NCBI GenBank assembly: GCA_030537455.1
Contig: JAUNMR010000004.1
Location: 104,746 to 168,446, forward strand
Source: Planctomycetia bacterium
GTDB taxonomy: Bacteria > Planctomycetota > Planctomycetia > Pirellulales > Thermoguttaceae
Length of the DNA: 63,701 nucleotides
Reading direction: 5' to 3'
Shown here in pieces: positions 52,738-61,433 of this stretch (position 1 is the first letter of the stretch; each line of letters begins with the position of its first letter). Below the pieces are notes generated by a model. That model saw nothing but the letters and a program-made list of their open reading frames with translations, was not told where the DNA came from and did no database searches. The translations under genes and the position numbers were made by a program.

Positions 52738-54138
52738 TTATTCGCGATTTTCCGGACGAGGACCGCGCCCTTCGCCACGACGTGGAAATTCGATCTTGCG
52801 AATCTTGACGTTGCGATAGACCGTCGGGTTACCGTGCAGACCTTGGATACCAATGTAACCGGCGTTTTCGGTTTCAGACGGCGCTTTATTGACGAGCCAT
52901 TCGTAGGGTTTCGTACCGTCGGGATTCTCGTCGGCTTTGGTCCACAGACGCTTATCCATCGTGGTGATGAGTTGGTCATTGAGCACGACGGTGATCATCG
53001 GTCCCATCACGCTAATGGTCATGTGATTCCATTCTCCGGGCGCCTTGCAGGCGTTGAACTGAGGCGCGCAACGACCGTAGATAGCGCCACAGTCGCTCAT
53101 ATCGACGTCACGACCAAAGGAATCGAAGATCTGAACTTCAAAGGAGTTCGGGATCCAGTTATCTTTTTCCGTCGCTTGGATGACGACGCCGCTATTCGCT
53201 TGGTCCGTCGTCTTGAATTCGAAATCGAGCATGAAGTTCTCGTACTTATCCTTCGCCCAAATAACCTCGTCTTTGGTCGCTGTCAATTGACCTTCTTCGT
53301 CAATGCTCCAGACTTCCGGATTATATTCTGCATTTTCGAGTTTATCGCCGAAGAGAGAGACCCAACCTTCTCTGGTCGTGTCAGCGTTGGCGATAGGACG
53401 AATCGTGGCGTTGCGAATCTTCATGGGGGCGTTGCCATGCAGACCTTGGAAGCCGACATAACCGTAAGGTTCGAAGGAAGCAAGGGAACGACCATGGAAT
53501 TTTTCTTCAATGTCTGTGCCTTGAGGGCTCTTGGCATTGTCGGTCCATTCGGCCGTGTTAATGCGATTGATCATTTCGCCATTGAGTACGACGGTGATCA
53601 TGCGGTTATTGACGAAAACGTCCATTTTGTTCCATTCGCCCGGCTTTTTGGTGACGTTCTTAGTCGCCGCTTGGAAACCATAGAACGCGCCGCAGGAATG
53701 GTAATCCGGTTCCGTGCCGTAATCGTCCAGGAGTTGGATTTCGATCGTATTGGGAATCCAGTTGTCCTTATCGGAGCACTGGATCAAGAATCCGCCGTTG
53801 GTGTGTTCAGAGAGGTTGAATTCAAAGGAGCAAGTGAACGTAGAATACTTATTTTTGGTCCAGATAACCGCGTCGGCATTGGCGCAGAGTTCTTTGTCAT
53901 CGTTGAAGTACCAGACTCCCTCGGGGAAGTCGGCTTCTTCGAGATTTTCGCCGAAGAGCGGCTTCTCTTGCGCGCCCATGAAACCCGGCATGAAACCGCC
54001 GCGAGGACCGCGAGGACCGCCTTCACGCGAACCACGCTGTTGGGGACGATCGCCACGCGGCGCGCCGCCGTCTTGGCTGAAAACAAAGGAGCCGCTCAGT
54101 AGCATCGCGACCACAAGTGAAAGTACAGTTAATCTCAT
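52738..54138 (-). CDS. Secreted protein with two DUF1080 (3-keto-disaccharide hydrolase) domains
   Basis: A signal peptide (about 1-21) is followed by an Arg/Gly/Pro-rich linker (25-55). Two tandem DUF1080 domains then occupy about 60-255 and 262-455. Each repeats the core pattern: a WYFNDDKELCA-type strand, 'FEFNLSEHTNGGFLIQCSDK' or 'FEFKTTDQANSGVVIQATEK', DNWIPNT or DNWIPNS, then PGEWNKMDVFVN or PGEWNHMTISVM, and the ending YVGFQGLHGN or YIGIQGLHGN. The fold is a concanavalin-like jelly roll; some members cleave 3-keto-glycosides made by Gfo/Idh enzymes, which also occur in this window. Catalysis by either copy is not proven. Confidence 0.85.
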   Translation of the reverse strand: MRLTVLSLVVAMLLSGSFVFSQDGGAPRGDRPQQRGSREGGPRGPRGGFMPGFMGAQEKPLFGENLEEADFPEGVWYFNDDKELCANADAVIWTKNKYSTFTCSFEFNLSEHTNGGFLIQCSDKDNWIPNTIEIQLLDDYGTEPDYHSCGAFYGFQAATKNVTKKPGEWNKMDVFVNNRMITVVLNGEMINRINTAEWTDNAKSPQGTDIEEKFHGRSLASFEPYGYVGFQGLHGNAPMKIRNATIRPIANADTTREGWVSLFGDKLENAEYNPEVWSIDEEGQLTATKDEVIWAKDKYENFMLDFEFKTTDQANSGVVIQATEKDNWIPNSFEVQIFDSFGRDVDMSDCGAIYGRCAPQFNACKAPGEWNHMTISVMGPMITVVLNDQLITTMDKRLWTKADENPDGTKPYEWLVNKAPSETENAGYIGIQGLHGNPTVYRNVKIRKIEFPRRGEGRGPRPENRE

Positions 54139-54236
54139 TCAAAGATCCTTTCAGGAAAGATAGAGCGCGTCTGAATAGACGCACGACCACACGCGAAACG
54201 CACGCGTCACGTCGCACAGCGTTTATATTGACTAGT

Positions 54237-54264
54237 ATTGTAATCGAAATTGAGCAGTGTTCAA
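54237..54264 (-). promoter_or_regulatory. Promoter for the double-DUF1080 gene
   Basis: On the minus strand TTGAAC (54264-54259) and TACAAT (54242-54237) have a 16-base spacer, with a leader of about 90 bases. Confidence 0.55.
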
Positions 54265-54317
54265 ATCACAAGAGCGGTATAAATAAAAAAAATGGAATAA
54301 TTATACACAAAAGCGCG

Positions 54318-55682
54318 CTAAAGTCTGGACGCGTTGCGACGTGCACGGATGAAATTTGCGATTTTACGACCCGTTGAACTCAATGGGTAATCGTTCAGAC
54401 GCTCCAGCGCGACCCAGCGTAACTCCTGTGCTTGCGACGCCATCGGTTCCACCGGCGCCAGATTACGCCCCTCGCGCTGTTGCACAGGCGGCATGAAGAA
54501 AAATTGCGCCTGACCTTCGCTTTTAGGAACGTAAGGCTCGCGTTGCAGTTGAGCAAGCCACAGCGTGACGCGATATCGCGTGACCGCATGAGAGAATTTT
54601 TTTATCGGCGCGTTAAGATAGAATTCAACGCCGCGCGCGCCGCACTCTTCTTCCATAAAGAACTGCACGCGATCCTTTAGCGCTACGTCGGTAGCGATCG
54701 CGACCGGGTCGTAACGCTGTTGCAACGCCACGCGCCATCGTGGAAAATCCCACAGACCCGGCCAGAGCGCGTCGGCGCGGCGATGTACAAGAAGCACGTC
54801 GGAATCACAGGGGCGCCGCGCGTCGGAGGTCGTAACGTGCGATAGTTCCGCGCCGAATTCACCGCGAGTGAGCCACAGCGCGAGGTCGTCGCACTGCGTC
54901 GGCGTTTCCTTCTGCGGTAAAATCGGCAAGTCGTTCTGCAGTCCCAACGCGCGCGCCTGGCAAAATCGCTCAATGGGACACTGTTCACACCGCGGATTGT
55001 TAGGAACGCACAGCATACTCCCAAGGTCGGTAAGCGCCGCATTGAGGCGACGATAGAGATTCGAAGCGCGTCTGGCGTTGTCACGTGGCAGCCACATTTC
55101 CGCACAGCGCCACAACGTACGCTGTGCGTTTGCGGTGGTCGTTAACTGCTGTAACGCCGTCAAGCGCGCGTTCAGACGCGTGGTATTCGCTTCGAGAATC
55201 GGGTATGGCAGATCGAAGCCAAAAGAGAGAATCGCGCCGGCGCAATATCGTCCAACGCCCGGCAAAGCAATGATTTGTGAATATTCAGAGGGAAAGACGC
55301 CGTGGTAACGTTCCAAGAGCAGTTGCGCGCCCTGATGCAACGCGCGCGCACGACGGTAGTATCCGAGTCCTTCCCAGGCCTTAAGCACGTCGTCGAGCGG
55401 CGCTCGCGCTAAGGTCGCCACGTCGGGAAATTTTGTCAAGAAGGGTTCGAAATAACCGCAAACGGTCTGGGTCGTGGTCTGCTGCAGCATGATCTCACTG
55501 ACCCAAACGCGATAGGGGGTCTGATCCTCACGCCACGGAAAGCGTCGACCGTACAGCTGGAACCAACGCAGTAACGCGCGCCGCGCCTGGGGAAAGTCGA
55601 CGCACTGGAGCGCCGAATCATGAGCGCAGAGCGACTCGTCGGTCTGAGTCGGTTCGAATAATTTCCTGGAACGCGCCGTCAT
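54318..55682 (-). CDS. mutY: A/G-specific adenine glycosylase MutY
   Basis: MutY removes adenine opposite 8-oxoguanine. The glycosylase core has FPWREDQTPYRVWVSEIMLQ with the first catalytic acid (Glu63), the helix-hairpin-helix 'IIALPGVGRYCAGAI' near 137-151, and the 4Fe-4S ligands C-x6-C-x2-C-x5-C in CVPNNPRCEQCPIERFC. A C-terminal NUDIX-like recognition domain follows (about 280-440, LLVHRRADALWPGLWDFP). The usual second catalytic residue, Asp in the LDGN segment, is Glu164 in ILEANTTRL. The protein is longer (454) than the E. coli enzyme (350). It starts eight bases after smpB stops, so the two are probably cotranscribed. Confidence 0.9.
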   Translation of the reverse strand: MTARSRKLFEPTQTDESLCAHDSALQCVDFPQARRALLRWFQLYGRRFPWREDQTPYRVWVSEIMLQQTTTQTVCGYFEPFLTKFPDVATLARAPLDDVLKAWEGLGYYRRARALHQGAQLLLERYHGVFPSEYSQIIALPGVGRYCAGAILSFGFDLPYPILEANTTRLNARLTALQQLTTTANAQRTLWRCAEMWLPRDNARRASNLYRRLNAALTDLGSMLCVPNNPRCEQCPIERFCQARALGLQNDLPILPQKETPTQCDDLALWLTRGEFGAELSHVTTSDARRPCDSDVLLVHRRADALWPGLWDFPRWRVALQQRYDPVAIATDVALKDRVQFFMEEECGARGVEFYLNAPIKKFSHAVTRYRVTLWLAQLQREPYVPKSEGQAQFFFMPPVQQREGRNLAPVEPMASQAQELRWVALERLNDYPLSSTGRKIANFIRARRNASRL

Positions 55683-55690
55683 ATCACGAG

Positions 55691-56185
55691 TTATCGACGA
55701 ATCATCTTAATTTGGCGCAACGCGCGTTTAGCGTCGTCATTTTTGAGCGCTTCACGCTTGTCGTGCAATTGCTTGCCTTTACACAGACCAAGTAGGACTT
55801 TCGCATGACCTTGTCGGAAATATAATTTCAGCGGCACAAGCGTGAGACCTTTTTCGAGCGCTTTTTTTGCAAAACGTTCGATTTCACGACGATGTAGAAG
55901 TAATTTACGGTCGCGTTTACGTTTGTGATTAAAACGATTCGCGTCGATATACTCTGGAATATCGCAATTAATTAGATAAACTTCGTTATTTCTCACGCGC
56001 GCATATGCCTCGGACAGTGAGACCGTGCCGTGTCGTAGGCTTTTAACCTCGCTGCCGACCAGCGCAATGCCCGCCTCAAGCGAGTCAAGGATATCGTAAT
56101 CGTGGCGCGCCTTACGATTTTCAGCCACAACGCGTTCGATTCCGGAGTCGTCTTTTTTCTCTTTAACTTTTTTGTTCTTAGCCAT
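55691..56185 (-). CDS. smpB: SsrA-binding protein SmpB
   Basis: SmpB binds tmRNA and rescues stalled ribosomes. The 164-residue protein has the OB-fold opening ENRKARHDYDILDSLEAG, ALVGSEVKSLRHGTVSLSEA, 'REIERFAKKALEKGLTLVPL' and the Lys/Arg-rich C-terminal tail (CKGKQLHDKREALK) that inserts in the decoding site. The ATG at 56185 (MAKNKKVKEKK) has GAGG about eight bases upstream; a longer frame from 56395 runs back into the preceding gene. mutY follows. Confidence 0.95.
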   Translation of the reverse strand: MAKNKKVKEKKDDSGIERVVAENRKARHDYDILDSLEAGIALVGSEVKSLRHGTVSLSEAYARVRNNEVYLINCDIPEYIDANRFNHKRKRDRKLLLHRREIERFAKKALEKGLTLVPLKLYFRQGHAKVLLGLCKGKQLHDKREALKNDDAKRALRQIKMIRR

Positions 56186-56271
56186 CTGAGCGTCCTCTTG
56201 TCGTAGTATATATAACGGCGCGCACTTCCCATGAGCCGCGTCGTACCAATATGACGTCGAGGGCAAAAAGG

Positions 56272-58161
56272 TCAATACGGGGTCATAAGATTCCATTCCA
56301 CCGCGTACTGATAGAGCCATGGGTGAATCCATGGACTCCACGTTGGGAAACTTGCGGAGGCGCAGGACCAGAAGAGCGCAAGGTACGCGATCCAACGTCC
56401 AAGTCTATATTTTTCAAGACGTTCCAAGCACGGAGTCATTGTAATGACAAAGAGCGGCGCCAGGGGAAAGAACCATCGTGGACAGCATGAGACGCCGCCA
56501 TAATTACGGTCGCCCTGGTCGCGCGTGAGGAAGAACGCGAAGAAAACAACGGCGAGCGCCAAGGTTATCATACCGAGCGCACGCATGGCATATCGGGAAC
56601 CGGGTTCCTCCGGTCGACGCACAAGCAAGCTCAGCGCGCCGAGCAGACTGAGGATCCACACCGGCGTAAGTGAAAAGACGCCTCGTGATCCGACTGTGGA
56701 ATGGAAGGCGTATCGTGCAATAGAGGGTTCGCCACGATCGATACCAGTTCTCTGAGACCAGTGCGACATTCTCGCGTATTTCGCTTCTCTTGGTCGTCCG
56801 GCGGGATAATAACGATAGTAATACCAGTCGTTTGGCGAGAAGAGGGACTCTTGAGGGTCGCCGGCGGCGTTGGCGTCAGAGGAGGAGGCTTGATTTTCCG
56901 CAAGCGCTTGTTCCGCCGCCATTTGCATATGATCGCGTTTATGCGCATATGCGGGAACCAAGGTCTGATGTGCACAGTAGTTCGTGGCAAAGAACGCTAC
57001 GACAACGACCAGACCGGCGGGAATAGCGAAGAGAATCGTACGCCCCGGGGCGCGAATTAGTAGCGCCAGACACAGCAGACCGGCAAAGGCGAGCGCAGGC
57101 AATTCACATGCGACCGCCAACGCGCCAAAGAATCCCGCGCATATGAAGTACCACGCGTTGCGTCGACTCTGCGTGAGAATACGCATCGCGCCCCAGAGGG
57201 AAAGGGAAATCGCGGCAAAGCCGGGCACATGGTTATTGAGCGTGGCAACGTACGTGAGGGAAAAGGACGCAAAGATCGCCACTGCCAGCGCAAAGAGTTT
57301 ACTCCATTGTGATCTTCCCAAACCGTCGAGAATCGAGGCGAGCGCGGCGAAAGCAAGCGCCAACGGGATAAGGTTATAGACGACCAGTAGTATACGCGCG
57401 GTCAAGAAGGGTTGCGTGACCAACGATAGACCGAAACAGCGATAGAGAACCCAGTATGGCGCGGCCATTATCGTGGGTAGAAGGGGCGGCTTACTGGAAT
57501 AAAGGTACCCAGAGGCGGGATTAGCGGGGTCAAAGATTTCGTCATTAAGACCGTGCTTTACCACGTCGATGGAATCCCAACCCGGGGTTTCCCAGACTTT
57601 ATCGATCGCATAAGGTACGAGTCGACGCGTATAGCGTTCGGTAATGCGACGCGATTGGTCGTATTTTTCGGGACATTCCGCCGCATAGTTGTACATAAGT
57701 TCATGGGGATAGAAACGGAAATGCTCGTAGCCATAGGAATTGGGATTGGTCTCATTTAGCTCTTTGACGCGTTGGTCTTTAGCCTCTTGCGACAGAACCG
57801 GGGCGTATCGATAGACGCGCGCGTTCGGCTCCACTAGGGCGCGAATGGTCGCCCAGCGACTGCGGTCGTTTGCACACAGAGTTGGACGCTCTTTCATTGC
57901 GTCGAGCAATAGCGCGTTGTAGATCCGTTGAAGTTCTTTTTCGAAATCTTCGTCGGAGAGGTTTTTTTCGCGTAGCGCTTTGGCGCGTTCTTCCATCGTT
58001 TTGGGAATTTGCGCCAGACGAAACTCTTGAATAACGCGATCGGGAACAGAGTCGACAGATGCGATCTTACCGAACCCGACGCCGCACGCCACGGCGATGA
58101 GTACGCCGTAAATCAGGCGTCGTACGTCTAGCTGTTGTGATGAAGAACGATCGAGTTGCAT
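56272..58161 (-). CDS. Polytopic membrane protein of unknown function
   Basis: The 629-residue protein has a first span near 17-33 and then a soluble region of about 200 residues with AKALREKNLSDEDFEKEL and 'RWATIRALVEPNARVYRYAP'. Eight or more spans lie from about 235 to 610. A loop around 240-250 has 'SKPPLLPTIMAAPYWVLYRC', and a later loop has 'RDQGDRNYGGVSCCPRWFFP'. The SSKPPLLP and NYGG loops with Arg/Asp pairs resemble glycosyltransferase 39/GT-C-type membrane proteins, but no DxD or ExD motif is certain. No function is assigned. It is downstream of the pseudopilin genes and ends 86 bases from smpB. Confidence 0.65.
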   Translation of the reverse strand: MQLDRSSSQQLDVRRLIYGVLIAVACGVGFGKIASVDSVPDRVIQEFRLAQIPKTMEERAKALREKNLSDEDFEKELQRIYNALLLDAMKERPTLCANDRSRWATIRALVEPNARVYRYAPVLSQEAKDQRVKELNETNPNSYGYEHFRFYPHELMYNYAAECPEKYDQSRRITERYTRRLVPYAIDKVWETPGWDSIDVVKHGLNDEIFDPANPASGYLYSSKPPLLPTIMAAPYWVLYRCFGLSLVTQPFLTARILLVVYNLIPLALAFAALASILDGLGRSQWSKLFALAVAIFASFSLTYVATLNNHVPGFAAISLSLWGAMRILTQSRRNAWYFICAGFFGALAVACELPALAFAGLLCLALLIRAPGRTILFAIPAGLVVVVAFFATNYCAHQTLVPAYAHKRDHMQMAAEQALAENQASSSDANAAGDPQESLFSPNDWYYYRYYPAGRPREAKYARMSHWSQRTGIDRGEPSIARYAFHSTVGSRGVFSLTPVWILSLLGALSLLVRRPEEPGSRYAMRALGMITLALAVVFFAFFLTRDQGDRNYGGVSCCPRWFFPLAPLFVITMTPCLERLEKYRLGRWIAYLALFWSCASASFPTWSPWIHPWLYQYAVEWNLMTPY

Positions 58162-58265
58162 GATTTGCTCCCGTGGCGACGCAGGTTCGCGCGAACTAAA
58201 TACACATGAGTCGTCCAGTTGCGCCTCGATACCAAAATCAAGGCGTGATCATATCTTATAAAAAA

Positions 58266-60722
58266 TTATTTTTTACCGCGAATCCACGTCTGTTGCTGTC
58301 GCGGCGCGGTTTGATTCACGGTCGGGTTAGGCGTAACGGTAGTCTGTCGCGTAGCGTTTGGATCGCTCACAAAACCTTGTTGTAAACCGGCGACGTTCTC
58401 GGGCGCGGTAGAGACCTGCGTGTTATCGGCAAAGGGAACCACGTCAGCGGGCGCGGTCTGCTCAATTGAGGCGACTAGCCCGGGGAAGGCGTTTGCTTCG
58501 CCGGTACTGGTCAAACCGGAGCCGCCAATACCCCCTGACACAGCGCTCTGAACGCCGGGCGTCGCCACAGGCACGGTTGGCGCTTCAGGCGTCGCCGCGA
58601 CCGTTCCGGTTTCATTCCCATTAACGTTCGGCGTGGCGGCAGGATCTTGCCTGGCGCCTGGAAACCGTTCTCTGGGCGCGCGTTGCGCCGTAGGAGCGCG
58701 TTCACGCCCCACGCGTTCGTTCACGCCGCGCTGGTTCGCGTCGCGCTGAGCCGGTTCGTTGCGCTGAGCGCTCTGACGTTCAACGCCAACGCGGCTATTC
58801 GCGTCGCGCTCCCGAGCGTTTCGCTCGCGCGACTGCCGTTCATTTGCGACGCGCTCATTAGAGCGACGCTGATTCGGCGTTCTGGTCGCGCCCGTGGCAT
58901 AGGGATTGGCGCCTTGAGCGCGACGCTCACGCGCGGAGTTAGGATTGCTCTGACCGCGTGTGGCGACCCGACCCGGCGCGACCGCCGCGGGTATGCGACG
59001 TTCCACCGTTTTCGCGCGTGCAAAGGGCGTCGTCGGCAAATAGACCACGACCTCATAGACCGAAGGTTGCGTCACGCCGATCTCTGAAGCGATCTGCTCC
59101 AGCGTCATATAGGAACCGTCGTTCGCGAAGTCAATGCAGATACCGGCGTCATTGTAAATCGCGCCGGCGTTCATCTTAGCTAATTCGTGTTCATACGCGT
59201 TGACGCCGATATTGCTCATATCGACGCCACTGCCCTGCTGAGCGCCGAGCGCGCCGCCTGACATACCAGCGCCGGCGCCGTTGACGTCGCCGAGCGCGCC
59301 GCTCAAACCGGAAACGACGGCGCCGTTCTCTTGAGAATCCTCATTTGTCTCATTGAACGGATCGTCGCTGGAAGTCATTGCAGGAATTATATTTGCGTTT
59401 GTACCAGACGATATGCCTCTGAGCGCGAGCGCCCAGGCGGTCAGAGGACGATAGCTATTAAAGACGTCGACCGGCTCTGAGCGCTGATTTGTATCGAGGT
59501 CGAGCGAGCCGGCAAGCCGACTAACGTCGACGCCCGAGTCAAGAACGTCCTGATCGTCCTGGTCTAGTTTGGCAATTTCCGCCAAACTCGGAACCTTGGG
59601 GAGATAGCGCAAATAAGGAGAATTTCGGAACTTATCGACGTCGTCGAGTTGTGTTAATTTCAGTTCGACCTTAATCGCAATGGGCAGACCGTTCTTTTCG
59701 ATACTATCCCAAGAATCGAGCCAATTTTCACCGTCGAAGTAGGAGAAACGGCAATCGAGAGTTTCAGGGGCCCATGAGGCTCCGTCGTCGGAGTCCATAG
59801 CGATTTGTACCGCCGTCATAGGTATTTTTAGGAGCGCGTCTTGCGCTTGCTCTTGTTCTTCAAGGGTTTGCGCGACGCCTTGTGTAAAAGTGGAATTACC
59901 GGCGTCGGGCGGCGCGGTGAGCGAGCCGGCGAGTTGGGAATTATAACCGTCTTCTGTAAATCCAGCGCTGGCAAAGGGATCGAGAAGATCGTTTTCGCTA
60001 GGTTCCAGCGAGTCCTCCTCGGGGGTTTCGTAGTCAAGTTCGCGCCTTGCAAGACCGTATTTTTGCGCCAAGGGACTAAAGCCGTCCCAGAAAATATCAG
60101 ACAACGGCATGACGCTCTGATCGACGCCGTTTAACCCCGAAACGCCGCTCGACTGCAAAGTTCCGGAGAGTTGTGAACCATAAGGATCGGCGCCAACGAT
60201 TCCGAAAGCTTTAAGATCGTCGGTCTCTTCGGAATCGTCTTGTTCTCCTTCAACCGCGTTAATAGGGACAAATTCATAAAAAATCGTCTTTAACTCCGGC
60301 GCTTGACGAGAGTTAGGGGATTTATCGCCACCGGCCATAACGCGTTGATTTTCCGAGGTCGTCGCCATAACGGCAAAGGCGTTGGGCTGTACGACGTCAA
60401 TCTGTAGCGAGCGCGAGTCGCCGCGCAATCCGAAATGCCGCGCGAACTGACGCGTCGGGTCGGAGTCAAGTTGCGCAATTGGGTCTTGAATCGCCACGCT
60501 CAGATCGTCGCTGAGCATTTGTGAAATCGAGCGCGCGAGCTGAGCGCGCCCGACACGACGTTCGTTCGATTGATACTGACGCGAAAAGAGCTGTATCATA
60601 GAACTCATTCCCAGTAGTATCACGGCCATGAGCGCCAACACGATTAGTAGCTCTAAGAGCGTAAAGGCGCCTGTCACACGCGAGGTTCTCTGTGGTTTGC
60701 GTAGTTGTTCATTCGGCGTCAT
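58266..60722 (-). CDS. gspJ: GspJ-like minor pseudopilin with very long low-complexity extension
   Basis: The prepilin signal RVTGAFTLLELLIVLALMAV (about 15-35) with Glu at +5, and the following 'ARSISQMLSDDLSVAIQDP', match GspJ/PilW-type minor pseudopilins of type II secretion. The residue before the cleavage site is Ala, not Gly. The GspJ-like core continues with SLQIDVVQPN and a late WLDSWDSIEKNGLPIAIKVE. The protein has 818 residues against about 200 in the family. Extra sequence includes Asp/Ser/Gly-rich spacers and, at about 574-694, an Arg/Asn/Gln/Ala-rich region with repeats such as ANERQSRERNARERD. It follows gspI by 78 bases. Confidence 0.75.
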   Translation of the reverse strand: MTPNEQLRKPQRTSRVTGAFTLLELLIVLALMAVILLGMSSMIQLFSRQYQSNERRVGRAQLARSISQMLSDDLSVAIQDPIAQLDSDPTRQFARHFGLRGDSRSLQIDVVQPNAFAVMATTSENQRVMAGGDKSPNSRQAPELKTIFYEFVPINAVEGEQDDSEETDDLKAFGIVGADPYGSQLSGTLQSSGVSGLNGVDQSVMPLSDIFWDGFSPLAQKYGLARRELDYETPEEDSLEPSENDLLDPFASAGFTEDGYNSQLAGSLTAPPDAGNSTFTQGVAQTLEEQEQAQDALLKIPMTAVQIAMDSDDGASWAPETLDCRFSYFDGENWLDSWDSIEKNGLPIAIKVELKLTQLDDVDKFRNSPYLRYLPKVPSLAEIAKLDQDDQDVLDSGVDVSRLAGSLDLDTNQRSEPVDVFNSYRPLTAWALALRGISSGTNANIIPAMTSSDDPFNETNEDSQENGAVVSGLSGALGDVNGAGAGMSGGALGAQQGSGVDMSNIGVNAYEHELAKMNAGAIYNDAGICIDFANDGSYMTLEQIASEIGVTQPSVYEVVVYLPTTPFARAKTVERRIPAAVAPGRVATRGQSNPNSARERRAQGANPYATGATRTPNQRRSNERVANERQSRERNARERDANSRVGVERQSAQRNEPAQRDANQRGVNERVGRERAPTAQRAPRERFPGARQDPAATPNVNGNETGTVAATPEAPTVPVATPGVQSAVSGGIGGSGLTSTGEANAFPGLVASIEQTAPADVVPFADNTQVSTAPENVAGLQQGFVSDPNATRQTTVTPNPTVNQTAPRQQQTWIRGKK

Positions 60723-60800
60723 GACGTGACCTAGCGTTTGTGCGCAACGGCTGTATGAGCGCGTCGCCGGGAAAGTTCTTAATTGCTAATTTATTGTATT

Positions 60801-61433
60801 TTAAGGGTTGTCAAAGATAGCGTCGATCGCGCTAAAAGGATCGACGCTCGACTGACTCCCTTGCGTAGCGCCCCCCAGCGGGTTGGACGACTGTTCATCG
60901 AGCGCGCGCCATGTATCGTCGTCGGCGGAACCGTCGGTTGCGAGCATAGCGCCGTTGGCGTCACGCTGAATTGTGCGCGTTTTAATCTCCGCGCGACGCG
61001 CCCATTCTTTGAGCACATAGTACCTGCCGACCTCCGGTTCACGCTGGACAATAACCGCGCTGGGATTATTCGGATTGAGCGTCTCAATGGTCGAGTAACG
61101 TTGCGCGGTAATGCGTATTGCCACGAGGTTATCAATAGGACCGTCGAGCAATTCAACGGTGGTCGACCAATTTGGCGCGTCGGGAATTGGAAGTTCTAGC
61201 CCGATGGTCGCTACCATATTACCGGCTAGAATTGAGTTCATCATGTTTTCGCAATGTAATTGCACAAAGGTTTCTTCTTCAACTCGCTCGGAATACCGCG
61301 TGGTATTAGTGGTCATCGTAATAATCAGCGCCATTCCCATGCCGAGAATCACCAAGACGACAAGGATCTCTAAGAGCGTAAAAGCGCGACGGTTACGTTG
61401 ACGTCGCCAGGCGTTGAACTTTCTTTCCCTCAT
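60801..61433 (-). CDS. gspI: GspI-like minor pseudopilin
   Basis: The N-terminus RRAFTLLEILVVLVILGMGM is a type IV prepilin signal (Ala at -1, Glu at +5). 'EEETFVQLHCENMMNSILAG' near residue 57-76 resembles the GspI pattern of a helix with Ala/Glu near 'QLHCENMMNS'. At 210 residues it is longer than classical GspI (about 120) but far less inflated than its neighbours. The start overlaps the end of the GspH-like gene by four bases (ATGA), so the two are translationally coupled. It is the central member of the G-H-I-J order. Confidence 0.75.
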   Translation of the reverse strand: MRERKFNAWRRQRNRRAFTLLEILVVLVILGMGMALIITMTTNTTRYSERVEEETFVQLHCENMMNSILAGNMVATIGLELPIPDAPNWSTTVELLDGPIDNLVAIRITAQRYSTIETLNPNNPSAVIVQREPEVGRYYVLKEWARRAEIKTRTIQRDANGAMLATDGSADDDTWRALDEQSSNPLGGATQGSQSSVDPFSAIDAIFDNP

